From Callorhinus ursinus (Eukaryota; Chordata; Mammalia; Carnivora; Otariidae), in NCBI RefSeq assembly GCF_003265705.1, contig NW_020312785.1, positions 132,433,790 through 132,497,789 of the forward strand: a stretch of DNA of 64,000 nucleotides. Reading direction: 5' to 3'. Shown in pieces: positions 24,019 to 32,939 of this stretch; within the stretch, counting starts at the first letter, position 1; each line of letters starts with the position of its first letter. Position numbers and translations under genes: made by a program. Under the pieces are notes generated by a model. The model was not told the origin of the DNA and made no database searches. It was given only the letters and a program-made list of their open reading frames with translations.

Positions 24019-25360
24019 CTCCAAAACGCAGCTTATTCAAATGTCACACAAAGAATTAGTGAAGATTCCTCAGAATGAGTTTCCAGTATTCCACTACCAT
24101 CACTGTGACCTGATCTTCCCCAAAACCACTGCTAAATGACTTCACGGTCTGGAGACTCCGTTTTCCTCCATGTTTTGAGAATTTGTAAGTGAACATACTG
24201 AAGTAATAATGAATGACTACTCTCCAGGGCCTTAACAATACTCTTTAAAAAGATTGGCCGAGGGTGGAGGGATGAGGCGGGAGTGGGTTAAAGAAAACTC
24301 TTGAATAAAAACACACAAAAAGCAATTTTCCTGTTAGTTGTGAAAGACTGGAAAATTTTCACTGCAACCATGGCTCCTTTGCTGGTCACAAAGTAAGAAT
24401 TGGAAGTCGGAAAATTTAGAACACTTCCATGCCCTTTGAGTCAGGAACTACGAAGGGAGAAGAGAATCACAACTGTGGGGACACATGCATTCTACACGAA
24501 AGCAGGAAGTCAGTTTCTCGAGCATGGGCCGCCGGTCCAGCATCCTAAACGGGAACGCGGGCCTTCTAAAAGCCCACCCCACTCTCCTCGAATCCTGACG
24601 CCAAAGCCACCGGGATACCGGCTTTTGCTAGAATGATGAAAGAAGGAGCAGCTCAGAGGACTCAAGACACTTTCCTCTTTCTACTTGGCCTGCGGCAGGA
24701 GGATACTCCCCTGGTTCTCGCCAAAAGAGGAGGAGGCGGACCAGGCAGAGTCAGCAGCGAAAAGCAGCCTTGGCCGCGAAGGCAGCTCGTCCACGCGGCC
24801 GGAGAACTCACCGAACAAAGCACACCGCGCGGACCTGATAGGGAGACGCGAAAGAAGGGAAAAGATTCACCCCAACTCTTCACCACTGCCTGAGGCTAGA
24901 AACAGGTGGAGCCGCGCTTGGAGGGAGAAAAAAGATGGGTTTTGGAGGGGCTAATCTGAACTCCAGCGCCAAGGCAACCGGAACGAAGACCCGGGCCGGG
25001 GAGACCACCCGGGAATAAGGGAGGCGAGCGCAGAGGGGAGAAAGGAAGAGATGGTCCCGCGGGGGTGCTGGGGTCTCGCCAGAGCCACGCCGAGGATGCG
25101 GGTGGCTAGGATGCCCGCGGCGCGCTGCCGGCGGCCCCCACTCGGGCCTCCTGGGCGCCGCCGCCGTCGCCCCCTCGCACCGGCGCCCTGGGCGGCCACA
25201 CAAAGGGGATGGCGAGGAGCGCCGGCTGCGGGGCGGCGGAGGGGCTCCGGGCCCTGGACGAAGTGGCCGGACCGCGACGCCTGCCGCGCCCCCGCCTTTG
25301 TCTGCCTGGTTCCGCGCCCCCCCTCCCGCCGAGGGGCCCCGCCGCCCGCGGCGCCCTCAC

Positions 25361-25420
25361 CCTGCTCGTTACCCGGGTGAGTAGCGGTCTCATCTGCTCG
25401 CCGGCCCCATCCGCCTCCAT
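25361..25420 (-). CDS. SLC4A7: SLC4A7 (NBCn1) first coding exon, MEAD-type N terminus
   Basis: Read on the minus strand, the ATG at 25420 gives MEADGAGEQMRPLLTR, which I recognise as the MEAD N terminus of SLC4A7. This is the plasma-membrane electroneutral Na+/HCO3- cotransporter that imports base for pH regulation. The start is firm: the context is GCCATGG (G at -3 and +4), an in-frame TAG lies nine codons upstream (25448-25450), and the next upstream ATG on this strand is at 25857-25859. Two phase-0 donors are possible. CGG|GTAACG ends the exon at 25373, after LLTR. AGG|GTGAGG ends it at 25361 and adds VTSR. The second matches the donor consensus better, so the longer form is given. Only the extreme cytosolic N terminus is here; the regulatory domain and transmembrane region lie left of the window. 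The open frame continues into the intron to 25106 but is not expected to be translated. Identity rests on remembered family sequence, not on a search. Confidence 0.85.
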
Positions 25421-25700
25421 GGCCCGCCCGCCAACCCGCGGCGGCCGCTACGGAGCTGCCCCGCTCGGTCCGCCCGCCGCCGCCGCCGCCGCCGCCGCCG
25501 AGACTCAGGCGCGCAAGGGAAAACGAACGTGCGTCCGTGAGCGAGGCGCGCGCGTGGAGAGAGCCGTGCGCGGGTCTGAGACGCGGGGCGGCGTGTGCGC
25601 GCGGCTGCCGCAGAGCTAGCTCTCGCGGGGGAGCGAGGCCGCGGCGTGGAACGTGGAGCGAGAACTGAGCGAGCGGGAGGTCTAGGAGGGGAAGGAGGAG
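25421..25700 (-). other. SLC4A7: Probable SLC4A7 5' leader (approximate)
   Basis: This stretch lies between the ATG and the GC-box cluster. It is very GC-rich, has no ATG on the sense strand, contains an in-frame TAG just before the start codon, and carries a GGC run 54-80 nt upstream of the start. The left boundary is firm. The right boundary is a guess from the promoter boxes. Confidence 0.55.
25474..25500 (-). repeat. (GGC)9 trinucleotide run in the leader
   Basis: Nine perfect CCG units on the plus strand, read as GGC on the SLC4A7 sense strand. It probably lies within the mRNA leader. Confidence 0.9.
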
Positions 25701-25892
25701 TAAGCCGCGTAGGGCCCGGGGGCGGGGCCGCAGGCCGTGACGCGCGCGGCGCCCGGGTCCGCCCCAACACGCCCCCTCCCCGCCTCCCTCGTCACGCCCC
25801 CTGCCAGTTTGGCACGGCCAGCCTGCTCTGCGCGCCCGCCGGCCCTGCCGGGAGGCCATCCAAACAAGGGGAGGGAGGGAAGCGGGACGGGC

Positions 25893-25908
25893 ATTGGTTC
25901 CAGCCAAT
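25893..25908. promoter_or_regulatory. Opposed CCAAT boxes
   Basis: ATTGG at 25893 (CCAAT on the minus strand) and CCAAT at 25904 (plus strand) face opposite ways about one helical turn apart. They sit at the outer edge of the CpG island, where NF-Y would be expected to bind. Confidence 0.6.
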
Positions 25909-26213
25909 CGACGGCTCGCAGATTTCCTCATGCACCACCCCCCGCCACCTCCTCAGGAAGCTCCGCCCCTCTGTGTAAAATCTTAACTGAAGCAGAGCGT
26001 CCAGCAAGTTTTTTCGGGTGGGAAGTTCTCCTGAAGTTTCGAAGTGCGGTGGGGTTTACCACCGCCCCTACCTCCTAACCACGTTCTTTAGAGTGGCAGG
26101 AGGATAGGAGGATGCCACCCTTATCAAGGCCGCTCACGGGAACCCCAAAGGGACTAACGGGTCTTCCTGACTCCTGCAAGTATTTTTTTCCTCTCAGATC
26201 AGTAGGTGTGAAC

Positions 26214-26221
26214 CCCAGCTC
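26214..26221 (+). promoter_or_regulatory. T-box half-site (candidate)
   Basis: Exact AGGTGTGA about 230 bp beyond the CpG island. An eight-base match is expected by chance a few times in a window this size. Confidence 0.25.
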
Positions 26222-26359
26222 TGGGCCTCTGAAAGAGAGAGTCCTCCTGACCAGGTATCCTTGTGTGCTTGTCCCTTTGACCGGGCACCACGGCGGCTCC
26301 CACACTCTTGAGTCCACCCTCAAATAGCCACACCTGGAGGGCAGCTCTCAAATATCTAC

Positions 26360-26475
26360 AGCTCTAACTGGGGATGATGATGGGACCTGCCCCACAGGGT
26401 GATGGAAAGGTTAAGTGACTTTCTATCCGCAAACTTGCCTGACCCATAGCATGCTTACTATGGGCATTATTGTTA
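26360..26475 (+). mobile_element. MIR fragment
   Basis: GGGATGATGATGGGACCTGC through CATAGCATGCTTACTATGGG resembles the 3' part of MIR. Confidence 0.6.
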
Positions 26476-26759
26476 ACAGGATTGTCATGCGTATTTTTAA
26501 AAGATAACAAAGTTAGCTGATAAGAGCTACATCAGTGCTTTGGAGGGAAAATTTATGTTACAGCGGATCCGGAGCACATGTCCTATCTATCTCCAATAGG
26601 ATATTAGCAAAGCCCTTTGTCAGAAAATAAAGGATGCTGCAAGATTCATTCCTGGTTTGGGTCCTAGTCTCCTCTTGTTCTCAACTTCCCAGAGAGTTAC
26701 TTTGAGGCTAGCACACATTATTCACTTACTTGTATAAGAGCAGATATGCTTTTAATAAC

Positions 26760-26945
26760 AGCTACCATTTAAAGAGGGCTGCAATTAGAGACTGTGATGT
26801 TTTGCAAACATGCTTCATCTCTAATCCTCACAACACTATTATCCCCACTTTACAGATGAGGAAGCTGAGGCTCATAGAGATAACTGGCTTTAGGTCCTAG
26901 TTAGTATACCTGCTCTTTCTAGTGCACTATTCCAATGCCTCGTTA
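26760..26945 (-). mobile_element. MIR
   Basis: Clear reverse MIR: CCCCACTTTACAGATGAGGA, GCTGAGGCTCATAGAGATAA. Confidence 0.85.
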
Positions 26946-27610
26946 AAGATAGTTGAACAACAATAAGAAAAAGGGAAGATAAGCTGAAACAAGAATGAAA
27001 AGGAAAGAATATGGAGAAATAGGGGAGCCAGAATTAAAAAAAAAAAAAAAACACGTTGTAAGGTTGTTGAAGGCATCCATCACTTGTACCCATACCATCA
27101 CTCTCTAAGGTGAATATGGTTTATATTGAAGAATCAGTTCTGGACTCTCTTACAATGTAGCCATGATAACTGTAATTAGTGTATACACAACACCCTCCAT
27201 CCCCTTTCTCTGCCTTATTTTTCTGTACAGCACTTACCCTCTTATAACATTTTATATATGTTATGCTTTTTATTATGTTTATTGCCTGTACACATACCTT
27301 AGCATAGTGATGTATGCTCCATGTATGTTCCATTCAAGCAGTGATTTTTTTTTTTTTTGGTCTGCTTTGTTTGCTATTAAATTCCTAGTGCACCCAGAAG
27401 AGTCCTTGGCCCTTGTAAGCTCTACTTGGGTTAACTGAATGAAGTGGGGCACAAGGGGACATCCTTTAAGACCTAAGAGCATCTTGGGCGACACTGAGGA
27501 TGTGGCCAAAAGTAGTAACAGGAATAAAGTAGGAGCCAAGACCCTTGAAGCCAGAGGTGAAAGAGCTAAGCAGTCAACTTCAAGAAGTTCTTAAAAATAT
27601 ACACTCAGAA
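26946..27610. other. Unassigned intergenic sequence
   Basis: Contains an A-run near 27,040 and a T-run near 27,345; otherwise nothing recognised. Confidence 0.5.
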
Positions 27611-27786
27611 GGGGCTCTTGAGTGGCTTAGTCAGTTAAGCCACTGACTTTTGATTTCAACTCAGGTCATGATCTCAGGGTTGTGAGATCAAGCCCCGCTT
27701 GGCTCCATGCTGTGTGGAGTCTACTTGGGATTCTCTCTCTCTACCTTTTCCCCTCCCCCCTTTCAGTAAGAAAAAAATCTTTAAAC
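27611..27786 (+). mobile_element. Diverged CAN-SINE
   Basis: GGGGCTCTTGAGTGGCTTAG head, GAGATCAAGCCCCGC, short TC part and AATCTTTAAA tail. Confidence 0.9.
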
Positions 27787-27789
27787 ATG

Positions 27790-28685
27790 CATGAGTTTGA
27801 ACAACAAATATATATACATATACATACGCAGGAGACCATGCTAGAAAAATGAGTTTCTCTTCATCCATCTTGCAAAAGAAAAAAATAAGCCCTTAGTTTA
27901 TTTAATCCACATTTTTTGAGTGACTTTTGTATTGCCATGCACTTTTTCTACTCCTCACTTGATCCGAACTACTAAAAAAATAATGTAGTAAAGGTCTGAA
28001 TTACGGAATTTATTACTCTCAATTGCCCACTTAATTCTGGCTTAGCCAGAGTTCATCCTGAGGTGATGTTGTAGTGAGTAAAGAAGATAATGTGTTAAAA
28101 CGCTTTCATCAAATGTAAATGACTATGAAATGTTCCAAGGTGCTGAAAGGCAAATTATTATCTTAAGTATTATAAATATTCATCCAAAATGTAGCACAGG
28201 GAAACAATTGCTAAACAAATGTGAACGTGAACCTAAATTCATCACTAACAATGAATTTGTAGCACCTAAAATTAATGACATTTAGCTGTAGCCCAAGACA
28301 CTTCCTGGGTTTCTGGAACAGTAGGTAATACTAGCAGAGACCTGGATACAACACCTTGGCAAGATCTTCATCCTGAAGAGCGAATAATCATCCCCCAACA
28401 GTTCTCTAAGTGCCAGGGCATATTTTGTAAAAACAAATAGCAGCTTCTGTGTCATTTTGAAAAGCATGGAACCAACCTTTAGCAGAAGATCCTTTAACAA
28501 TTATGAATCTCTTCATTGCCTCTTCTGGTCATAGCTGAAATTTAAATGTTCCCAATCATCCAATCCCATAAGGAAAACTAAACTCCTTGGTATAGTGTTT
28601 AAAAGAGCACCAGGGCAGTTGCAGTGAGAGGAAGACAAAAGGAAGATGACTGAAAAAAAATGTAGCTCTTTTGATAAATTTAAAA
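27790..28685. other. Unassigned intergenic sequence
   Basis: No feature recognised. Confidence 0.5.
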
Positions 28686-28689
28686 AACA

Positions 28690-28900
28690 AAACAAACAGA
28701 CCTGTTCCCTGATTTCATGGAGTTCAAAGTGGAAGACATCGATATACAGACAAATGACAACAATGCAATGAGTGCAGCTCTAATAGGGTCATGGGAAACT
28801 CAGTGAGAGAGAACAGAATGCCTTTTGCTAGAGGAGAAAGGGAATGAGGGCTGCCAGCTTGGGAAAAGGACAAAAGTGAAGGTGTTTGGAAAAGTTACAG
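28690..28900 (+). mobile_element. Ancient mammalian repeat fragment (family not named)
   Basis: CCTGTTCCCTGATTTCATGG through ATACAGACAAATGACAAC. Same old family as at 39,265 and 50,880. Confidence 0.4.
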
Positions 28901-29200
28901 AGAAATACAATAGATTTAAACTGAGTTATGAATGATAATGGTATTACTTGATCAAATTGCTAGGGGAGGGGAGGAAAGAGGTAACATTACAAGCAGAGGT
29001 AACAGCAAGATCAAGGGCACTGGAAAAAAAAAAAATCAGAAACAGACTTATGAATACAAAGAACAAACTGGTAGTAGCCAGAGGGGATGGGAGAAACATG
29101 TGAAGGGGATTAAGAGGTACAAACTTCCAGTTATAAAATAAATAAGTCATGCGGATGAAAAGTACAGCATAGGGAATATAGTCAATAATATTGTAATAAT

Positions 29201-29711
29201 ATGGTCCATTAAAAAGACAAAATCCATCAGTAAATTTGCAGATTTAATTGGCCTTATTAAAGGACTCATGCATCTGGCAGCATCCCATCTAGCAAGTAGA
29301 AGGGAGGTCCGAGGAGTCATACAAAATGGAAGGTTTTTATAGGAAGGAGGGTGGGAAGAAAGCTAATAAGCAAAAGAAAAGAAAGGATGTCTTAGGCAAG
29401 ATCATCTTCCCTTCCGGGGAATGGCAGAGGGTCTTATTTTGAGGATTACCTCATCTTCCTGTAAGGAATGGAAGAGGGTCCATGTGACAGATTACCTCAT
29501 TAACACTGCTCAGAAAATTCCTGACTGACCAGTTAAAACCACATTTCTGGGGAATATTGAAACTGCTAATTGGTGGACTCCTGAGTGGCTAAGCATCTGC
29601 CTTCGGCTCAGGTCATGATCCCAAGGTCCTGGGATGGAGTCCCGCGTTGAGCTCCTTGCTCAGTGGGAGCCTGCTTCTCCCTCTGCCTGCCACTCCCCGT
29701 GCTTATGCGCA

Positions 29712-29748
<37 letters not shown>

Positions 29749-29898
29749 AAATAAATAAATAAATAATCTTAGAAGAAAGGAAGGAAGGAAGGAAGAGAAA
29801 GAGAAAGAAACTGCAATTGGGTTTGGTGACTTGGCCTGTTTAGTGACTTGTCCCGGCCCAAGTGACACCATGTTGGGCCTGTGGTTTTCTTTTTAACA
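29201..29898 (+). mobile_element. LTR-like insert within L1
   Basis: The insert starts near TGGTCCATT and ends in TTTTTAACA. It holds GCAGATTTAATTGGCCTTAT and GGTGACTTGGCCTGTTTAGT. It is itself interrupted by a SINE. The family is not assigned and the target duplication is unclear. Confidence 0.5.
29573..29806 (+). mobile_element. CAN-SINE with shortened head
   Basis: The flanking duplication GAAACTGCTAATTG/GAAACTGCAATTGG is at 29559 and about 29806. The head lacks TCAGTTGGT. It contains (TC)n at 29715-29745 and (GAAG)n at about 29773-29800. Confidence 0.92.
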
Positions 29899-30054
29899 GG
29901 TGACAAAAAGTAACTAACTACACTTAATCATAGTGAGCATTGTGAGCACTTAATCGTCAACTCACTATGTTGTACACTTGAAACTAATATAACATTGTAT
30001 GTCAACTATACTTCAATAATAAATTTTTTTTTAAGAGATCAAGGTTATTGATCT

Positions 30055-30270
30055 GAAGAAACAGTGTAGCCCAGTGGTGAAGCATCCCTCCCCATCCAGG
30101 CAAACTTCCCGGGGCAGATTGCCTTTGTGCTTGTTCTTATGTTTTTGGGCAAGACTTTACCTTGCCAGCCTCCTTTTTGAAACTGGAAATTGGAGATAAT
30201 CATAGTATCCTCATGGGTTTGCAATGTCAAAGATTAACTGAAAACATTTAGCACAACACCTAACATATAA
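30055..30270 (+). mobile_element. MIR
   Basis: CAGTGTAGCCCAGTGGTGAA, GGGCAAGACTTTACCTTGCC and GGAAATTGGAGATAATCATA follow MIR order. Confidence 0.75.
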
Positions 30271-30274
30271 GACA

Positions 30275-30565
30275 ATGAAAACACCATTTGATCCCATAAT
30301 GATGGATATATGCCATTATATATTTGTCTAAACCCAAGGAATGTACACCACCCAGAGTAAGCTGTAATGTAATCTATGGACTTTGGGTGATTATGATGTG
30401 TCAATGTCGGTTCATCAGTTGTAACAAATGTATCACTCTGGTGGGCACTGCTGATAATAGGGGAGGCTGTGCTCGCGTGCGGGCAGGGGGTACAGGGTAA
30501 ATCTCTGTACCTTCCCCTCAATTCTGCTCTGAACCTAAACCAGCTTTAAAAAAAAAATAATAGTA
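30275..30565 (+). mobile_element. Old L1 3' end
   Basis: ATGGACTTTGGGTGATTATG, GTAACAAATGTATCACTCTG and ATCTCTGTACCTTCCCCTCA match an old L1 3' UTR, ending in an A-run. Confidence 0.8.
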
Positions 30566-30689
30566 GTCTTTAAAAAAAGGCTAAAAGAATAAAGCTTAAG
30601 TTAATGCCATAGGAAACAAATAAAGCATTTTAATCTGCTTTCACTAATAAAAATGGTAGGTAAAGTATATGTTTAGGTACATTCATTGA

Positions 30690-31000
30690 TACATTTTTGG
30701 TAGGAAAAAACTGGCAATAATATGCCAATAAAGGGGATTGGTTAAATATATTTTGGTACTCCAAATGATGAAATACAATTTAGCACCAAAAGAATGAGTT
30801 ATATAAGTGTGCCAATAAGGAAAGTGTTTCGAGATATATTCTTAATATTAAGTTACAAAAAAACAAAAAGCAAAGTAAGTGGGTATACTATGAGGCTTTT
30901 TGTAAGAAAAAAAACCCAATTATATATTTATATCAATATCTATATCTGTTTCCTTCTGGAAACACATACAAAATTATTTGTATGTCTATTTCTGAATTAT
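30690..31000 (+). mobile_element. Old L1-like fragment
   Basis: AAAACTGGCAATAATATGCC and GGGGATTGGTTAAATATATT resemble the old L1 3' region. Confidence 0.55.
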
Positions 31001-31720
31001 CTTATGCATGTGTGCAGAAGCAACCGCGATTATTGTACAAAGTACAGTTATGTCAAAGACTGTAAGCACTATCATGATCAAATAACAGCAAGTTAGGAAG
31101 GGCCCTGGAACTGAATTCTAGACTGACTAACACTCAGCTCATTGTTTCTTTAACAATGCTGATTTTTTCCAAGTCAGTTCAAAGTCATTGGTCACCATCT
31201 AGTTTGCTCAGGCATTAGGTGAAATACTATAATCTACCATCGAGTAACAGGTGGCAAGTGAGTACAGAATAGTATGCATTGGCACTTTGAGATGTGCCAG
31301 CGAACTTCTTTTAAAGATTATTACACACTTTGATTTAGGCAGTGTTCTTTAAAAGAGTCCATTTTGGTAACACCTAGGTACACCTGGGTGTGGCTTATGT
31401 TTTAGTTGCTTTCCAAAGACTCTTTGGACTTGGGCTAGGAAAGCATTGAATGATTCTTGCTCATTTTTTTTTTCTTCTCAGTACCACTCTAGATATAGTG
31501 CAATTTCAGTAAACACATACCCCTTTTATGAAAGCAATCCCTTCAAGCAGGTCCACTACTGAGACCACAATGAATTTTGAAAGAACTCAGCTGAACCAAA
31601 GGGGAAATCTAAAATTCCAAGGTCCCATCTTGAGAAACAAAGGTTTACAAGATTTTTAGGGAGGTAGAGATGGAATCAAATTTCTTAAAAGGTTGCCGTG
31701 CATTAATGGGTATGGGGTTT
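31001..31720. other. Repeat-poor intergenic stretch with T-box-like motifs
   Basis: No repeat family named. The motif pair at 31370-31391 is listed separately. Confidence 0.5.
31370..31391. promoter_or_regulatory. Overlapping T-box palindrome-like sites (candidate)
   Basis: ACACCTAGGTAC (31370-31381) and ACACCTGGGTGT (31380-31391) are two and one bases, respectively, from the T-box dimer core ACACCTAGGTGT. They are stepped by exactly 10 bp. Family knowledge: Brachyury and EOMES bind such cores. Occupancy is inferred only. Confidence 0.35.
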
Positions 31721-31723
31721 GTT

Positions 31724-31835
31724 TTTTTTTTAAGGATTTTATTTTTAAGTAATCTCTACACCCAACGTGGGGCTCAGACCTACATCCCCAAGATCAGAGT
31801 TGCACCCTCCACTGACTGAGCCAGCCAGTTACCCC
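31724..31835 (-). mobile_element. Older short CAN-SINE
   Basis: Reverse: TTTTTAAGTAATCTCTACAC, ACTGAGCCAGCCAGTTACCC. Confidence 0.85.
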
Positions 31836-31954
31836 ATATCATGCACTAATGTTAAAATAAGCACTTGGGTTGATTTAGATCATCTTGAAATATTCATAAT
31901 CATCCTATGTTATGACAATCTAAAACTGGCAGGAAAAAAAGAGACTTTAAGTTC

Positions 31955-32045
31955 TGCATGACATTGCACATGTCACTTAACGCCTCTAGACTTGTTCCCT
32001 GATCTGTAAAATGGGGATAATTGAGGCCACAATCCTTTATCCTCA
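31955..32045 (+). mobile_element. MIR fragment
   Basis: CATGTCACTTAACGCCTCTA and GATCTGTAAAATGGGGATAA. Confidence 0.75.
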
Positions 32046-32870
32046 ATTGCAAACACCATAAATCTCTGGAAAACTAAAGGATTTTCATAACTTATTTGAC
32101 TGCAAAAACCTCACCTAAACTGACATGAAGCTGTTTACAGTCTTTCTCTCCTTATTGTGAATATCCATTTGTCTCATTACCCAGATAATGTGTCTGATAA
32201 ACAGGTTGATGCCCCAGAGCCTGTTTAAGGGTACTTCATAGCATACACAATTGGCATTATGTGATTTGTCTAAATTCTGAAAAATTCTGAAATCTAAAAT
32301 ATCTGGCCCTAAGGGTTTCCAATAAAGGACTGCATACCTACAATACTTGTTCCATTTATTTCAAATGTGTGGCAAAGGCCAAATAAGGCAATATATAATA
32401 AAATACTTGACAGAATGAGTGCTATATCTTTTTTAACTATAGGGAGCCCCGGAGGTCCTACTTTCTGTAAGTTCTTCAGTACAGATGATCTCTCCTCCTG
32501 TGTTGGAGACAGCTTTGAACTTCTCCCTGTCTTACAGCTTCTCCTGTTCCACAATCATGCTGTCCCTCTCCTTAAAAGATCTCTCTTACAAACAGCTCTC
32601 TATGATTAGGGGTTCATTTCGCACCCAGGGCCTGTCTGTCTGGATATCTCTTGTAGTTCTGTAGCTTTGCCTTGCGAAACTCAGGCTGTTAATGAATTGC
32701 CAATAAGAGAGTGGAGAGAAATCAGATCCAGTGGAAATTTAAGCCCTCAGGGTGCTTCCAAGGGCTCTCTAAATATCCTGAGATCTTCTGTAATCTTTAC
32801 TGCTTGAAGCCAGAAGCCAGTGTATGGTAACTTGTGCGTGTCATGTGAAAGAGTACATCTACTTCTCTCA
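32046..32870. other. Unassigned intergenic sequence
   Basis: Contains an 81-codon minus-strand open frame at 32309-32554 with one hydrophobic stretch (discussed in findings). No repeat family named. Confidence 0.5.
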
Positions 32871-32871
32871 T

Positions 32872-32879
32872 TCTCTCTT

Positions 32880-32935
<56 letters not shown>
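32872..32935 (+). repeat. (TC)n(CA)n microsatellite
   Basis: About 13 TC units followed by about 19 CA units, uninterrupted. Confidence 0.95.

Positions 32936-32939
<4 letters not shown>

Larger units (their letters stand above)
1..25360 (-). other. SLC4A7: SLC4A7 intron 1 (5' part, incomplete)
   Basis: All DNA to the left of the exon-1 donor belongs to the first intron of the minus-strand gene. It begins in the CpG island and is otherwise AT-rich and full of SINEs, MIR and L1 fragments. I looked for the shared second exon (starting GPDEEAVVDL in the family) and for the alternative MERF first exon and recognised neither, so the intron probably exceeds 25 kb. A short exon could have been missed by eye. 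Confidence 0.75.
24520..25980 (-). promoter_or_regulatory. SLC4A7: CpG island promoter of SLC4A7
   Basis: CpG dinucleotides become frequent at about 24,520 and are dense from about 24,960 to 25,830, while both flanks are AT-rich and CpG-poor. The island contains the first coding exon, the 5' leader and the start of intron 1. No TATA box is seen. Upstream of the leader are a GC box (25718-25729), two half-CREs (TGACG at 25738, CGTCA at 25790), CCAAT boxes on both strands (25893-25898 and 25904-25908) and a further GC box (25961-25968). This is typical of a housekeeping-type promoter with dispersed starts. I cannot place the transcription start exactly; the boxes suggest somewhere between about 25,500 and 25,800. 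Confidence 0.9.
29035..30028 (+). mobile_element. L1 3' end, split by LTR-like insert
   Basis: L1 3' UTR text at 29035-29200 (GGATTAAGAGGTACAAACTT, GGGAATATAGTCAATAATAT) resumes at 29899-30028 (CACTATGTTGTACACTTGAA, TATACTTCAATAATAAA). Confidence 0.8.

Noticed and set aside
25209..25619. 136-codon plus-strand frame in the CpG island
   Set aside because: Antisense to the SLC4A7 exon. Composition is the expected by-product of GC-rich, stop-poor DNA and no family is recognised.
25390..25770. 126-codon minus-strand frame overlapping the MEAD start
   Set aside because: It begins at GTG, not ATG, and shares the low-complexity Arg/Ala/Pro composition of the other island frames.
29773..29805. Regularly spaced short repeats that might suggest a CRISPR array
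   Set aside because: Simple GAAG microsatellite in a SINE tail. There are no spacers, and the host is a mammal.
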